NCBI GenBank assembly: GCA_024803745.1
Contig: JANJXV010000016.1
Coordinates: 45,589,763-45,653,762 of the forward strand
DNA: 64,000 nt
From: Megascapheus bottae
Lineage: Eukaryota; Chordata; Mammalia; Rodentia; Geomyidae
Direction: 5' to 3'
Under the pieces are notes generated by a model, which had not been told where the DNA came from, searched no databases, and worked only from the letters and a program-made list of their open reading frames with translations. Below, piece by piece: positions 42,770 to 54,227 of this stretch. Made by a program: the position numbers and the translations under genes. Each line of letters begins with the position of its first letter. The stretch's first letter is position 1.

Positions 42770-43290
42770 GTTATTTAGAGACTGATGCAAGCCAGCAGGG
42801 CACCCTGTATTTTCATTTTATTCCACTTAGGTAAATAGAAAGCTTGAAAGGGCAGGAGGCCACAGAGACAAATGGCCGAGTGCCAACGCGGCAATCGGCC
42901 TCACGGAGTCTGCGGGGTGAGGTGTGGAAGGGAGCACTTTAGCAGCACTGTGGATGATAGGCGGTGATATTTGTGGTCTGTGTACTTGATGCCAATTAAT
43001 ACCTGCTTTGTTAGCTTGCTTGATGTGAGAAAATGCAGGAGACACATCCGTGCACAGCAGCCAGTTTGACATTTTAAGTTTCTACCTTCCAGATGGAAAA
43101 GGCTAGGTAATGCCTGCCTTTAAATAACGGCAGGTACTTATTCCCTCCTCACAGAACTAAAGCACATTATTGCTGAGTGGAAAGGATATTAAATAGGAGA
43201 GAAAATAAGTCTGTTAACGGAGGAGGCATCAGAGTCAGCAGTGGAGAAATAATGGTTGTGCATCCAGTTACGATAGATGATGATGATGCA
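42770..43290 (+). promoter_or_regulatory. Nfatc1: Candidate conserved intronic element
   Basis: A repeat-free AT-rich block about 1 kb after exon 4 with clustered homeodomain-type and NFAT-like motifs, for example 'gatgccaattaatacctgct', 'gatggaaaaggctagg' and 'ggatattaaataggag', ending in a GATGATGATG run. This is the texture of a conserved noncoding element. Conservation cannot be tested here. Confidence 0.3.
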
Positions 43291-43699
43291 GGCAAGGGCC
43301 CCGTCCACGAGCCCAGGGAGCCGGTGCCCCCGCAGCTGGCGCTGGGGGAGGCCTGCCAGGCGGGGCTGTGGGAATGAGAGCTGCTGACAGGGCACGGCGG
43401 GGGCATGGCAGGGGCTGAGTGTGCAGGGTCCTCGCGTCTTAACTCCTTCCTGCACACCACCCACCAGCAGCTGCTGGCATCGTGTGTGGGTGTGTAATAT
43501 CCTGTGTGAGTGTGCAGTATTGTGCATGAGTGTGCAGGCCTGGGGCCTTCAGGGAACAGCCTCACTGCGACCGCCGGGGGTGTCTCGAGCACAGGGTGGC
43601 ACTCAGCCAGTGCACAAGCCATCTCAAGAGTAATGAGACGTGGTAGAGGGGTTATGAAACTTGGACTCGCGATTTAAAATGCCTCAAAAATTATCTCAA

Positions 43700-43880
43700 G
43701 GCATGAGTACTCCATGCCTGAAGCCCCACATATGTAGGAGGCTCAGATAGAAGGATGGAGGTCTGAGGCCAGCCCCAGGGAGCAATTGAGAAAACAGACC
43801 AAAGCAGAAACAACTGGAGTCACTCATGGCTACGCGTTAGAACATTTGCCAATAAGCAGGCCCTGGTACCACCAAAAAGT
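43700..43880 (+). repeat. Degenerate SINE
   Basis: 'ccatgcctgaagccccacat' and 'gtaggaggctcagatagaag' are followed by 'gcgttagaacatttgccaat' and 'gccctggtaccaccaaaaag'. It has a B1-like head and ID-like tail. Confidence 0.6.
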
Positions 43881-46534
43881 TAAAATTAAACGGCGCACAT
43901 GTGTGCAGGGCAGCCAAATGGACAAGGCAGGACATTAATCCCCCCCTCTGAGGAGAAAGAAGCTGACCTCCAGAGGGAAGAGACCAGGCCCTGCCTCACT
44001 GCTCATGGCGAGGCAGGAAGCTGGGCGTTTCTGGTGTCCAAGCTGTGAGCGCACCTCAGTGCCAGCCTGAGGTGAACAGCTAAAAAGAAGGGGTTTGGGG
44101 GTTTGTTTTCTTTTTTTGCTGGTGGACCACAAATGGGATAAAAATAGCATTACACATAATTATAAGACATATAAAAATAGAAAACTCCGGGTGCCGTGAA
44201 GGCACCGTAACCACAAAGTTCCACCCTGGCTGCTGAGTTATTTCTGCACATCCTCCCTACCACGCCCCACGCCCCACACCCACCCTCTTCTCACCTTGTG
44301 GGGGGCGTGGGTCACTTTACACCCACCCCTCCTTTTAGTGGATGTTGCACTGTGGCCAGGAGAGGCCATGGCCCTGTCTCAGGCTGTCCGGCTCCCTCTT
44401 GGTGGAGTGTGTGGGAGCTTTGCACATTCAAACACTATTGGTGTCTTTACTACGTGCAGCATCCAGTTTTCCTCTGTGTTTCATAATGTTTGCTCATAAA
44501 ACTAAAGCCAGCTGTCTGCAGAATGGAAAAGGCCCTGCCATGCCCAAGAGGAAAGAGGAAGAAGGAGGTGGACGCCTAGGCCCTTGGGGGCCAGATGGAG
44601 GGACGAGGCTGTCTGCACGACCCTCCCTATATCTGCAGGAGGCAGAAGGCTCTCCTGGGTTGAGTGGGAGCAGAGTGGCAGGGCTTCCAGAAAGAGAGGG
44701 TTCCAGTGTCCACCCAGCCTTTTTTGTGAAGGCCGTGTCTGTGCCACCAGTGACCGAGGTGGGGCGAGGATTTAGGGCTGCCCCTCTCCTGGCAGTAAGG
44801 CATTCTGTGTCTCTGCTCTCTCAGTGCTGGGTCTCTTGGCTGCCACCAATGGAGAGAGACGAGGTGTCATGCCCTTGTGATGCTGGGCAGGTGACTCCCA
44901 GGTGGCACTGGGGACATGTCTTGGGTAGGTGGCAGCTTCCCTTCAGTCTCCTAGGTCTGCCTTGGGGGTTTCACTGCCCAGCGGGGGAGGGGACTGCTCT
45001 CTGTGCAGGGGTCACAGAACTCAGCTCTGCTCAGCCGTCCCCCAAACGATGTCTGATAGCATCTGCCCACCACACAGAGGCAGAGCTGTGTGAATAATTC
45101 ACAGTCATTGAAACATGAACGCCCAGAAGGCAGTTGGCTCCCCAGTGTTTTAGGTGTGTGGTTTGTGTCCATCACACGGTGGCCAGCACGGCCCTGTCTG
45201 GCCGATGGGCAGGGGTTCAGTGGGGCCCAGTGTGACTGGAGCTCTGCTGGACGGTATGGGACGGGGTGGTGGTGGGTGCTGGGGGCAGGGGAGCCTGAGG
45301 GGATTAGAGAGGGTGTCCCTGCTCTTCTCTTGTTTGATGTGGAGGCTGCAGGTGCCGTGGGTAGTGACAGAGACACAGCTCTGAGGCTGGCCATGCAAGG
45401 GGGGGGGGGAGCCCAGCCCTGGAGTTGGGCTCTTCCACCGTTATCCTTACACTTCTGTTCTAGGTGGTATCTTTCCCAGCACCCAGAGGCGGTTAGAATC
45501 GCTGGCCAGTGGCAGCCTGGATCAAATGGTCCCCTGGCTTTGTTCAGTGGCCGCCACGTGAGGCGTGGCATCCATGCATCCCTGCATTGTTCTGGCAGCC
45601 TCTGCCCTCTGGAGCATGCTGCCAGAGGTCAGTCTCCATGAAACCAGGTGTACCAGAGCCAGCGAGCCTCTGGGGTGATCAGAGCTGGGGGCACTGGAAC
45701 ACCACACAGCAGTGCGGGGACCCAAACCACAACCCCGCGGTGCCAGACCGCAGATCAGACACCACATGCCACGGAGGCCCAGTGCAGGCCGACCTGTGCG
45801 TGGCCTGGGCAGTGGCCTATCCCCTTTCAGGACACGTCAGGACTCTTCCTCCCACTCCTGCATACCCGTGATTCTGATGCCTGGAGGCCTCTGCAGGCTT
45901 GGGGGGGGGGTGGCTTCATCCCATGATGCCGGCCACCCTAAAAACTTTCCAGGGCCCCTTGAAGTGGGTCCCAGGAACCAACCAAGGAATGGTAGCATGA
46001 TGCTGGGGTGCCAGCTTGCTGCCCTGAGCCGAGCTGGCCGCCTCCACAAGGGCCACGGCCACCTCTGCCCCATGTGGCTGTGTTGCCCCAGGGGTGGGAC
46101 TTCACAGGCCAGGCTTCACCCACCCTCTTTGAGGGCTGCTGCACGGTGGCCGTCATGTCCAGGTCACTTTTGTTCTCTGTGTGTTTTTAGAAATAGTGAA
46201 GTGGTGTTGTGTGCTAAGCCTTCTCAATCAAAGGCGATGGAGTCGTCTCCTCCGCAGGCGTCTTGCTCTATCATGTACTGGAGGCATGACTCCTGTGCAG
46301 CCTCTCTCGGCCTTTGCTCCCTGAGCAGGTGTCTTCTTGGTGTGTCCTCGAGTCCCTCTGGAGGCCACACGCTTGCTGGCTGGCGTGAACTCTCTGGATC
46401 TGTTGGGCAGTCTCAGATCGACCTGGCTTTTCTGTGTATATATAAACATTGTTTAGGTCACTGATAATGGAATCCTTCTTCAGAATTAAGGTGACACTAC
46501 ATTGTATAAGTTTGGTATTATTAATAGCTCGTTA

Positions 46535-46790
46535 CACACATGCACAAGACCAAATGCATACCCTCCCAAGTATACACGCATGCACTTGTCATGTGCATGT
46601 GCACACACCTACACATACATGTTCACATAATATACTCACACATGCACAGACTCATGAACACATGCCAGTCAGCACATGTGCCCACTGTGTGCACAGCGGT
46701 GTCTGTAAATGGTATACATGCATGCAAAGGCACATATTCTAACATGTACACACACAGTATACTCATGCACAGGGGCAAACACAGGCATAA
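46535..46790 (+). repeat. CA/TGCA-rich degenerate simple repeat
   Basis: Repeated cacatgcaca, acacacctac and acatgcacag units form an old dinucleotide/tetranucleotide tract. Confidence 0.75.
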
Positions 46791-49689
46791 GCAACACTGA
46801 AAGCTAGGGAGCATGTCCTCTGCAGACGTGTGCTTCCTGAGACCTCCTTGGATGCCAGGAGGACTGCAGGTGAGGACCTCCCTTCCCCGAGCTCATAAGA
46901 GTCATTCGGCAGGGCTGGGTGTAAGGACTCAGCTGATGGGTGTGTCACGACATGCCGATTAAGGATAGAGCAGAGGGCATCAGGACTCCTGCCGGTACCC
47001 TTCAAGGTCCCGTGGAAGCCGAGGGTTGTTCTTGGACTTCTCCTGTGGAGTGCCTGTGGAAGGCGTGGTGTGATTGGCCTGGTTTTGTGGCTTGTCCTTG
47101 CTGGCCAGGCCATCCCTCCAGCCTGCACAGGCCCACAACCAGGCTGCTTCACCAATGCTGGTAGCTCAGTGCAAGCTGCTCTTGCAGAGAGCGCGGTGCC
47201 CAAGGCCTGCGCCTCTTGGTAAAGCACCATGGTGTTTGCCTCCCTGGACTTGGCTCAGCTGTGACTCTGGGCTGGCAGGCCTGGCTAGGGCTTGAGGCAG
47301 TTGTGGGAGGGAGGTGCATCAGACCAGGCCCCGAGGCTGCAAGAAGAGCTTGTCAGGAGGGCTGCGGGTCAGGGTTGCAGCTCCTCTGTAACCTATTGCT
47401 GGGGTGGGAAAGAGCACGAGGAGAGGAAACCCTCCTGTCTGGGGGAGTGGGGAGAGCTGTCTACTGCTATTGTCTGCAACGAAGGTTTGAGGCTGAGAAC
47501 TTGTGGAGGTAAACGCAGTCTCCTAAGTCAGTGCAGCAGGAAAAGAGAATGGAGTTATAAAATAGCAAAACCAACCATAGGTTTGATTCACAGTACCACA
47601 GGAAAAAGTTGAAATTGGTTTGTGAGCTGCGTTACCCTCCCTGCAGACTTTTCTGAGGGCAGATGGAACTTCTGGGTTTGGGATGAGTAATTTCTTTTCA
47701 GCTGGTCACTGCAGCGATGCATGTATTGTGCAGTAAGAATGTCACTGGCATGTCCTTTGCTTAATTTGTGTTTCATGGAGCCTCGTTAAAAGGCCAGTGA
47801 TTCCTGGCTCTGATGACGGGCACCTCGTGCCCAGAGTCCAGCCACCAGTTAACGCACAGGGAATAAAATTGGCCTCAGTCTGTCATCTCGCTGTGCAAGT
47901 GCTGAGGTAAGCACAGGGGCGAAAAACAAACATTCAATGTGCAGGAAACTCGCTAGCTGTTACGCCTGGAAAATGGAATCCTGCATTTTGTTTAGTTGGG
48001 TGGAAGGAGGGGAGTGAGTGATATGTCAGGTGACTTCATGAAGACCATTCTGACAGATAGTCTAACGTGCCAGAGGCAGAAGGCCCACGCAGTAGGAAGT
48101 GTGAAGGAGTTTAAATTTCTTTTCTTAAAATGAACTTCGTGTTTTAAATAATAGATGTTTACCTTCCAGGTTAAAGCCTGAAATATTCTCATTTTCACTG
48201 AAATGGCATGTTTTCTAAAACATGAAATTATGCCTTGTTCACTGCCTTCTGTGACCCAAGAGATGTGCAGAGAATGCTCCGGAGTCTTGCCTCATCTCCC
48301 CAAAGTCATTCGACCCAGCCAGGCCGGGCTGTGGCCCTGAGCTCTTCTGTCTACCTACAAAGTTTTGACTAAAGATTCATTAACTTATTGGCTTAAATTT
48401 CACAAAATGGAATGACCAGTGGCAAAAATTGCCCCTGAACCTTCCTAGAGGAAGTATATTTGAGACCCAAACAGAGTGAAGCTTTCTTAGAAAGTTCATT
48501 GAATTGCAAGCCGCTGGCATCCAGCTCTGGGTTGCACAGACAAGAGGAGCTGGGGAGGACTGCGTTGCAGGTGGGGTGGAGCCTGTGGCTCCCGGGCAGT
48601 CCTCCCACCAGGCCCACCGTGGGAGCAGGATGGGGTGCCTCACTGTACCCCTGGTGCTGAACCAAGGCAGGGTGCCATGATTCTGGGCTGCTTCCCTGAG
48701 TCACTTGAAAAAGCAGGCACCTCCAGGTGGTCCCTGGAGAGGCTCAGTGCTTGGTGACTGAAGGATCCTTCTGCAGGGTCCAGCCTCGGAGTTGTGCCAC
48801 AGGCCAGCAAAGACAAATGCCCGAGGCACACACCCTACCCACAGGCCCGGATGCAGCACCAGAACGAGTGTGAGCACTCTTGGTTGGAGACCGCTTCTGT
48901 CCACCTGCCACACAGGCTGGACCATACGGCCCTCCTCTGCCCTGGCGAAGCCCATGGAACAGCCAGGGCCTCCAGCGCCGCCCCGTGGCAGCTCCTAGGT
49001 ATCCATCAGGGTGCCCTGGAAGCTGCGCACAGAGCCCAGCACAGCGTCAGGAGCGCTGGGCTCACCCCCCGCCCTGGCCCCCCTGCAGCACTCCTCCTGT
49101 GTCCTGTGTCCATAGTGTGACACCCTGTGGGTGCTGGCCTGAGAGGCAGGTGGAAATGTTCACCCTGCCGGTGGCCATTGCAACCAGACTGCGGTTCTCA
49201 GAGCTCTGTTCTCTTCCACGAGACCTGGCACTCAGCCTGCGGACTGTGTGAGTCTCTCCAGTGCAGGGCAGGGGTGCTCTGCACAGGGACTCGAGTGTAT
49301 GAGTGTCTTCATCTCTCCTGGAGGAGGTAGAGCCCCCCCCCACTCACAGACCATTCTTCTTGTCAGAGCTGTGCTGGGGACGAGGCACCTCCCTCCCCGG
49401 ACCACGTCTCTCCCTTACACCTGACTCCCGTGGGTGTGTGCAGGGCTGTGTTGGACTAGAAGGGCCTGGCTACCTGTGGTGTAGACCCAATGTGCTCTCG
49501 GGGCCAGCCCTCATTGGAGCCCACCTGTCTTTGCCTCCCCCGATTCAGGGGGGGATGAGTGCGCTAAGCCTGCCACCCTCCACGCAGATCAGTGAGCTCT
49601 CGCTTCAGCCAGCCAGGCCTCCCAGTGGGCCTACTGAGGCACAGAGCCCTGTGTCTGCACTCCCCTCAGCCTTTGATGCCATAGAGGAC

Positions 49690-49787
49690 ACATTTTTTTC
49701 CTGCTGTTGGTGGCTCTGGGGCTGATAATTGAACGAGAGTATGCAGGCCCTACCTGTTTGAAGTGTGCTTTCAGCCCTGGGCCTTTT
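49690..49787 (-). repeat. Possible degenerate SINE, reverse
   Basis: 'tttttttcctgctgttggtg' followed by 'ggctgataattgaacgagag' and 'gaagtgtgctttcagccctg' resembles the reverse of an old SINE tail. The match is weak. Confidence 0.4.
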
Positions 49788-49809
49788 ATCTTGCGGCAGT
49801 GTTCGTGCT

Positions 49810-50095
49810 GGCTGTGTGCCATGGACTGGCGGATCAGAAGAGTTAATGAAAATCACGGAGCCTTGGCCTCTCATAATGAGCTGCCCGGCTTGAATCAAGC
49901 CAGAGGCTGTGGCCGAGAGCTCTGCATGAGGGACATGTGAGGGCCAGCCACCCTGTACAAAGCCAATAGCCAGCGCCCACATCAAAATCCAGCAGCAGCT
50001 AATTGCACTGTCTGATTATCTGTTTCCCATTTCTCAAGTTCATTGTTTTTTTTCCAAATTGGTATATTAAAATGAAAGTCACAAACCTCCAGCAG
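49810..50095 (+). promoter_or_regulatory. Nfatc1: Candidate conserved intronic element with 15-bp palindrome
   Basis: A repeat-free block with several TAAT/ATTA motifs ('gagttaatgaaaatcac', 'ctcataatgagc', 'gcagctaattgcact', 'tgattatctg') and a near-perfect palindrome GGCTTGAATCAAGCC at 49887-49901. It ends in 'ggtatattaaaatgaaagtc'. Regulatory function is inferred. Confidence 0.3.
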
Positions 50096-51039
50096 CCCAC
50101 CAGGCTGGAATCGCCCTGAAGTCAGGAAGAAAGTGGGTCATTCCGGCGGTGTCTACACGCTTCTCCTCCTGGGTCGCCCCTTACCCTTTTCCTGTCCGAG
50201 AGTTCAGGGCCACTTCCCCCTCCTGCTCTCCGGCTCTGCTGTAGGGATCTCTCATGACCCGTGTTTCTGGGTGCTGTCTGAGGCCCCTGCCCATTCCCCA
50301 CACTAACCCGCCGTGGCCTCCCCAGCTCCCCTGCAGGTCTCTGCCCTCCATCTAGCCTTGGTTCAGTGCTGTGCTCTGGCCTCCAGTCCCTTTGTGCACT
50401 GCATGGTAGGATGCTCAGTGTCTTCACGCATGGCCTGCTGGTAAGATTGCCATGATGGCAGAGGAGGCTGTGACACCCAGCCGTGACGGGGAGCTTGACC
50501 TGACCACATGGCTGTGGCTTGCCACGCATACACCCGGCCCAGGGCCCGTGGGAAGCAGGGCTCTCTGGGTCTTGGCAGCAGTGGACAGCGAGTGGGATTC
50601 TGGGTAGAAGCTGCAGGCTGGGGAGAAGGACTAGAGCCACGCTTCCCTCTGCTTCTGTGCGTCCTTTCCTCCTCCACTCTTGCTACGCAAGGATCCCGTG
50701 GCAGATACACACCTGACCCCGCCAGAGGGCACACAGTGCTCTGGCTTCATGGTGGTCCTGGTGTTTTTGCTCACTTAAGAACATTGACAGCATTTCTTCA
50801 TGGCTCCGTGTTGCGAAATGTGTCTCTCATTGCCACTGAGGCACAGTTACTGGCTGTTCTAAAGACTGAACTTTGTCCAGAGAGGGGAATAGAAGGGACA
50901 GGCCCAGTTCACAGCGGAGTAGTGCTCAGTGGGGCAGAGTCAGCCCATGTGCTGTGCTGTCCTTGCAGTAGCCCAAGGGGCAGACCCACTGTCCCCACAT
51001 GGGGTGGGGAGGGGTGAAGACGAGACTGTGCATGGATGT

Positions 51040-51085
51040 GGCAGGAGGAGGAGGAGGAGGAGGAAGAGGAGGAGGAGGAGGAGGT
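51040..51085 (+). repeat. (GGA)n/(GAG)n microsatellite
   Basis: gaggaggaggaggaggaggaag units form a purine-only run of about 46 bases, 0.7 kb before exon 5. The poly-Glu and poly-Ser frames across it are artefacts. Confidence 0.95.
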
Positions 51086-51443
51086 ACACAGGGCGGAGAC
51101 GGCATGCGGGTGGGTCTTGTGGCCCTGCTGCCACTTGTTCCTCTTGGAGGGTGACTGCTCACTGGCACATGGCTGTGACGTGAGCGCCATAGTACAGGCC
51201 ATGGGTCACTCCCATGTTTTGGTAGAAGCACCTGGGTGGCTTTGGGTGTGGTTTCCATGGGTTTTACGGAGTGACGGTGGTGGTGGTGGTGTCTGTGGCA
51301 GACCTGCTGGGTGGGGCCCACATCGGCCCAGGACTCTGCCCTGGGATCCACGCCGAAGCACAACAGTGTCACTACAGTGTCACCAGTGCTGGTAGTGTGC
51401 AAGCCGCTGTGTGTGTGAGCACGTGTGCACACAGCCTGTATGG

Positions 51444-51596
51444 ATGTGTGTGTGTGTGAAAACAGGACCGGTGTTGCGCGGAGGCTCAGCTGTGTGTGTG
51501 TGTGTGTGTAAACAGGGCCAGTGTTGCATGGAGGCTTAGCTGTGTGTGTGTGTGTGTGTGTGGAAACAGGACCGGTGTTGCGCGGAGGCTCAGCTG
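51444..51596 (+). repeat. Composite repeat: three units of (TG)n plus a 30-base unique core
   Basis: The core 'aaacaggaccggtgttgcgc' with 'ggaggctcagc' occurs at 51460, 51510 and 51564. Each core is preceded by a TG run of different length. The middle core has several substitutions. The array ends 200 bases before exon 5. Confidence 0.92.
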
Positions 51597-51796
51597 TGAG
51601 CCCCAGAACCTTCGGGACACGAGGCACTTTGGAGTGTAATTTTGAAATCGCGCCTCTGTGATATTAGAGGAATAGGCTGTGCCTGGACAGCGGGATCTCG
51701 CACTGTTTCCCTTCGAGCTCAAGCACGCTGTAAACGTCTAATTGATTCCAGCGGTTTACATGCACTGTCTAAAGGGCGCTTTTGTTCTCACGCCAG

Positions 51797-51999
51797 CTGC
51801 ACGGTTACTTGGAAACAGAGCCCCTCACACTGCAGCTGTTCATCGGGACAGCGGACGACCGCCTGCTACGACCCCATGCCTTCTACCAGGTGCACCGAAT
51901 CACAGGCAAGACAGTCTCCACCACCAGCCACGAGGCCGTCCTCTCCAGCACCAAAGTCCTGGAGATCCCGCTGCTGCCTGAGAATAACATGCGCGCCAT
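51797..51999 (+). CDS. Nfatc1: Nfatc1 exon 5 (Rel-homology domain, middle)
   Basis: It encodes residues 464-530 and the first two bases of codon 531. [20 protein letters not shown] is followed by [20 protein letters not shown] and [20 protein letters not shown], ending PENNMRA. It starts in phase 0 after cacgccag and ends GCCAT|GTGAGC. Differences from human as I remember it are conservative (NEPLM to TEPLT, AILSN to AVLSS, ENS to ENN). It forms the beta-sandwich core of the DNA-binding domain. Confidence 0.97.
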
Positions 52000-52299
52000 G
52001 TGAGCTGCCCCGGGGGCCAGGGGGGGTCCAGGGGCGGAGGGGACAGATGGCAGGGCAGCCCTGACACCCATGCCTCCCACCTACATAAGTGTCACAGTTG
52101 TTCATGATAGCAACAATGTTGCTTCTTTCTAGGGTTTCCGGCACTGACAGTGTCTCAGTGACACAGCTGAGAACTCTGCCTGGTCCCTGCATTTAGCTCC
52201 TAGACATGACACCTGCTTACTTCTGAATGCCACTCTCCAATGAGAGGAATGGTTGAAATGCAGACATTGGATGGGGCGGGGAGGGGGCTCCTGCTGATA

Positions 52300-52413
52300 T
52301 TTTTACTCCGAGAGTTACAATGTTGCTATCAGGACCAACTCAGCCCTGCTGAATCTTTTTTACTCTGAGAGTTACAATGTTGCTGTCAGGACCAACTCTG
52401 GGCAGCAGAGCCC
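52300..52413 (+). repeat. 57-bp imperfect tandem duplication
   Basis: 'tttttactccgagagttaca' at 52300 recurs as 'tttttactctgagagttaca' at 52357. The shared text continues through 'atgttgct' and 'tcaggaccaactc'. Two copies only. Confidence 0.88.
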
Positions 52414-53165
52414 AAGTGAGTCAATTAGTAAACTGATGGCACATTACCTACCATCTGGGCTGCCTCCACTTAATCCTATGGATTGTGTGCTATGCAGGGC
52501 AGCCGCGAACCCAGAGGGCAGCGGAAAGCAAGCATGCTGCTAGGTCCTGGGGATTTGCATTAACCCCAGGGAAGGCAGGCACTGGGCATCTGTGCACAGA
52601 GGACAGGCGGAGCATGGGACGGCACACAGGCAATGGGTGCTGAAGGATTGGTGTTGATTGCAGCTGCCGCTCAGGCAGTCTCTGCAGAGCTGACATTTAG
52701 CTAAGGGGTCCCCGCAGCACCCTAGGGCAGCAAAGGCTGCAGTGCACAGCAACTGTGGGGCTCTCCAGGCCCGTGGGGAGGCCAGCAGGTCAGGCCCACG
52801 CTGACCTGGGGACTCCAGATGCCTCAGGCAGACCTTCTTTTTGACACATTCTTCATAGCCTGTACACCCTCTCAGTAGAAAATAAAGGGAAAGGTCTCTC
52901 ATAAATCCGGGGGCTTTAGACACATTTGATCCAAATCCTTGGCTGTGCTTTGTAAGCTACAACTCTGGTTTTCCAAGGACTGGGCAGAAGAGAAGGGTCT
53001 GGAGGAGCGGGAGCCAGTCTTCCCTCCTGTGCCGCTCCACAGCGGACGCAGCTCCCGACACGCAGGACCTGCCCTGTACCCAACCCGTCTGACCATGTGG
53101 AGACATACACGTCCACCGCGAGCATTTATCCTCTAGCTTCTATTGCATGAAGGATTCAGATGGGG

Positions 53166-53356
53166 GGGCTGGGGATGTGGCTTAGTGGAGGGCTTGTCTA
53201 GCATGCATGAAGCCCTGGGTTTGATTCCCCACTACCAAATAAACAGAAAAGCTGGAAGTGAGCTGTGGCTCAAATGGTAGAGCACTAGACTTGAGCACAA
53301 AGCACTTCAGGGACAGAGCCAAGCCCTGAGTTTTCAAGCCTCGGGACCAGGGGAAA
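53166..53356 (+). repeat. IDL-Geo-type SINE
   Basis: 'ctggggatgtggcttagtgg' and 'tctagcatgcatgaagccct' form the left arm. 'gtgagctgtggctcaaatgg' and 'cttcagggacagagccaagc' form the right arm. The left arm is closer to a simple ID element than in the next copy. Confidence 0.9.
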
Positions 53357-53484
53357 AAATTCATACATGAAGCATTTTACCAGGACTTAGATTTGAATGA
53401 AATCATATGAACGCTTGAGGGAAAATGAAATTATGTGAAACCCTAAAAGAAAAGGGTTTCATAAGAAAAAGAGGTTTTTTTTCA

Positions 53485-53690
53485 GGGCAGGGAGTTTGGC
53501 CTAGTAGTAGAGTGCTTGCCTAGCATGCATGAAGACCCGGGTTCTATTCCTTGGTACCACATACATAGAAAAAAGCCAGAAGTGGAGCTGAGGCTCAAGT
53601 GGTAGAGCTCTAGCCTTGAGAAAGTCCAGGGACAGTGCTCAGGCCCTGAGTTCCATCCCCACGACTGCCTCCCCCCCCCCAAAAAAAGAT
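53485..53690 (+). repeat. IDL-Geo-type SINE
   Basis: 'agggagtttggcctagtagt', 'agagtgcttgcctagcatgc', 'gaagtggagctgaggctcaa' and 'gggacagtgctcaggccctg' identify both arms, followed by a C run and a short A tail. Confidence 0.93.
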
Positions 53691-54054
53691 TTTTCAACCA
53701 AGTAAAGGCAATAATGGCCCGACCCTCTGCATTCTGAGGGCTCCGGGCACAGGGAGACCTTTCCTCTGGGTGAGCTTTGGGCCCTCAGCATGAACCAGGC
53801 AGGCCCAAGGTCTCTGGAGGATGTCTAGCCGCTGGGGTCCCTGGGCGAGGATGTGACACCCAAGCACGTAGTTCTTGCCTTGATGGCCTGTGTAGCTGCC
53901 ACAGGCTGTCGGGGCCCTTGGCAGGCACCACAGGCTTCTAGGGGGAGATGAGTTGAGGGACGGCAGAGACGGCTGGGCTGGGTGCCTGACCTGGGTGTCG
54001 CAGCAGACGGCTGTGGATGGGTGCTGGAGACTGAAGCCCCTTTCTTCTGGGCAG

Positions 54055-54227
54055 CATCGACTGCGCTGGGATTCTGAAGCTCAGGAACTCGGACATCGAG
54101 CTGCGGAAAGGGGAGACTGACATTGGCAGGAAGAACACCAGGGTACGGCTGGTGTTCCGAGTCCATGTCCCCCAGCCCAGCGGCCGCATGCTGTCCCTCC
54201 AGGTCGCCTCAAACCCCATTGAGTGCT
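54055..54227 (+). CDS. Nfatc1: Nfatc1 exon 6 (Rel-homology domain, end)
   Basis: It completes codon 531 (AT|C, Ile; human has Val as I remember it) and encodes residues 532-588. [20 protein letters not shown] is followed by [20 protein letters not shown] and [17 protein letters not shown]. The basic segment GRKNTRVR and the linker to the IPT domain are conserved. The donor is GTGCT|GTAAGT, leaving one base of a Ser codon. Confidence 0.97.

Larger units (their letters stand above)
41783..51796 (+). other. Nfatc1: Nfatc1 intron 4
   Basis: Contents recognised: degenerate SINEs at 41875-42215, 43700-43880, 47535-47612 and 49690-49787; a CA/TGCA-rich tract at 46535-46790; a (GGA)n tract at 51040-51085; a composite TG repeat at 51444-51596. 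Two repeat-free AT-rich blocks (42770-43290 and 49810-50095) are listed as candidate elements. Other parts (44170-46500, 46800-49690 and 50100-51030) look like unique intron with no supported exon. Confidence 0.85.
52000..54054 (+). other. Nfatc1: Nfatc1 intron 5
   Basis: It contains a 57-bp imperfect tandem duplication (52300-52413) and two IDL-Geo SINEs (53166-53356 and 53485-53690). The rest (52420-53150 and 53700-54050) is unique sequence with no supported exon. The acceptor is tttcttctgggcag. Confidence 0.88.

Noticed and set aside
44342..45097. 251-codon plus-strand frame inside intron 4
   Set aside because: No domain, no good splice borders and no family match. Length is within chance for GC-rich sequence.
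53485..53560. tRNA-like sequence with A and B box appearance
   Set aside because: It is the left arm of a SINE and is followed by the Geo-type right arm. Similar arms at 33731, 37229, 53166 and the reverse copies are SINEs, not tRNA genes.
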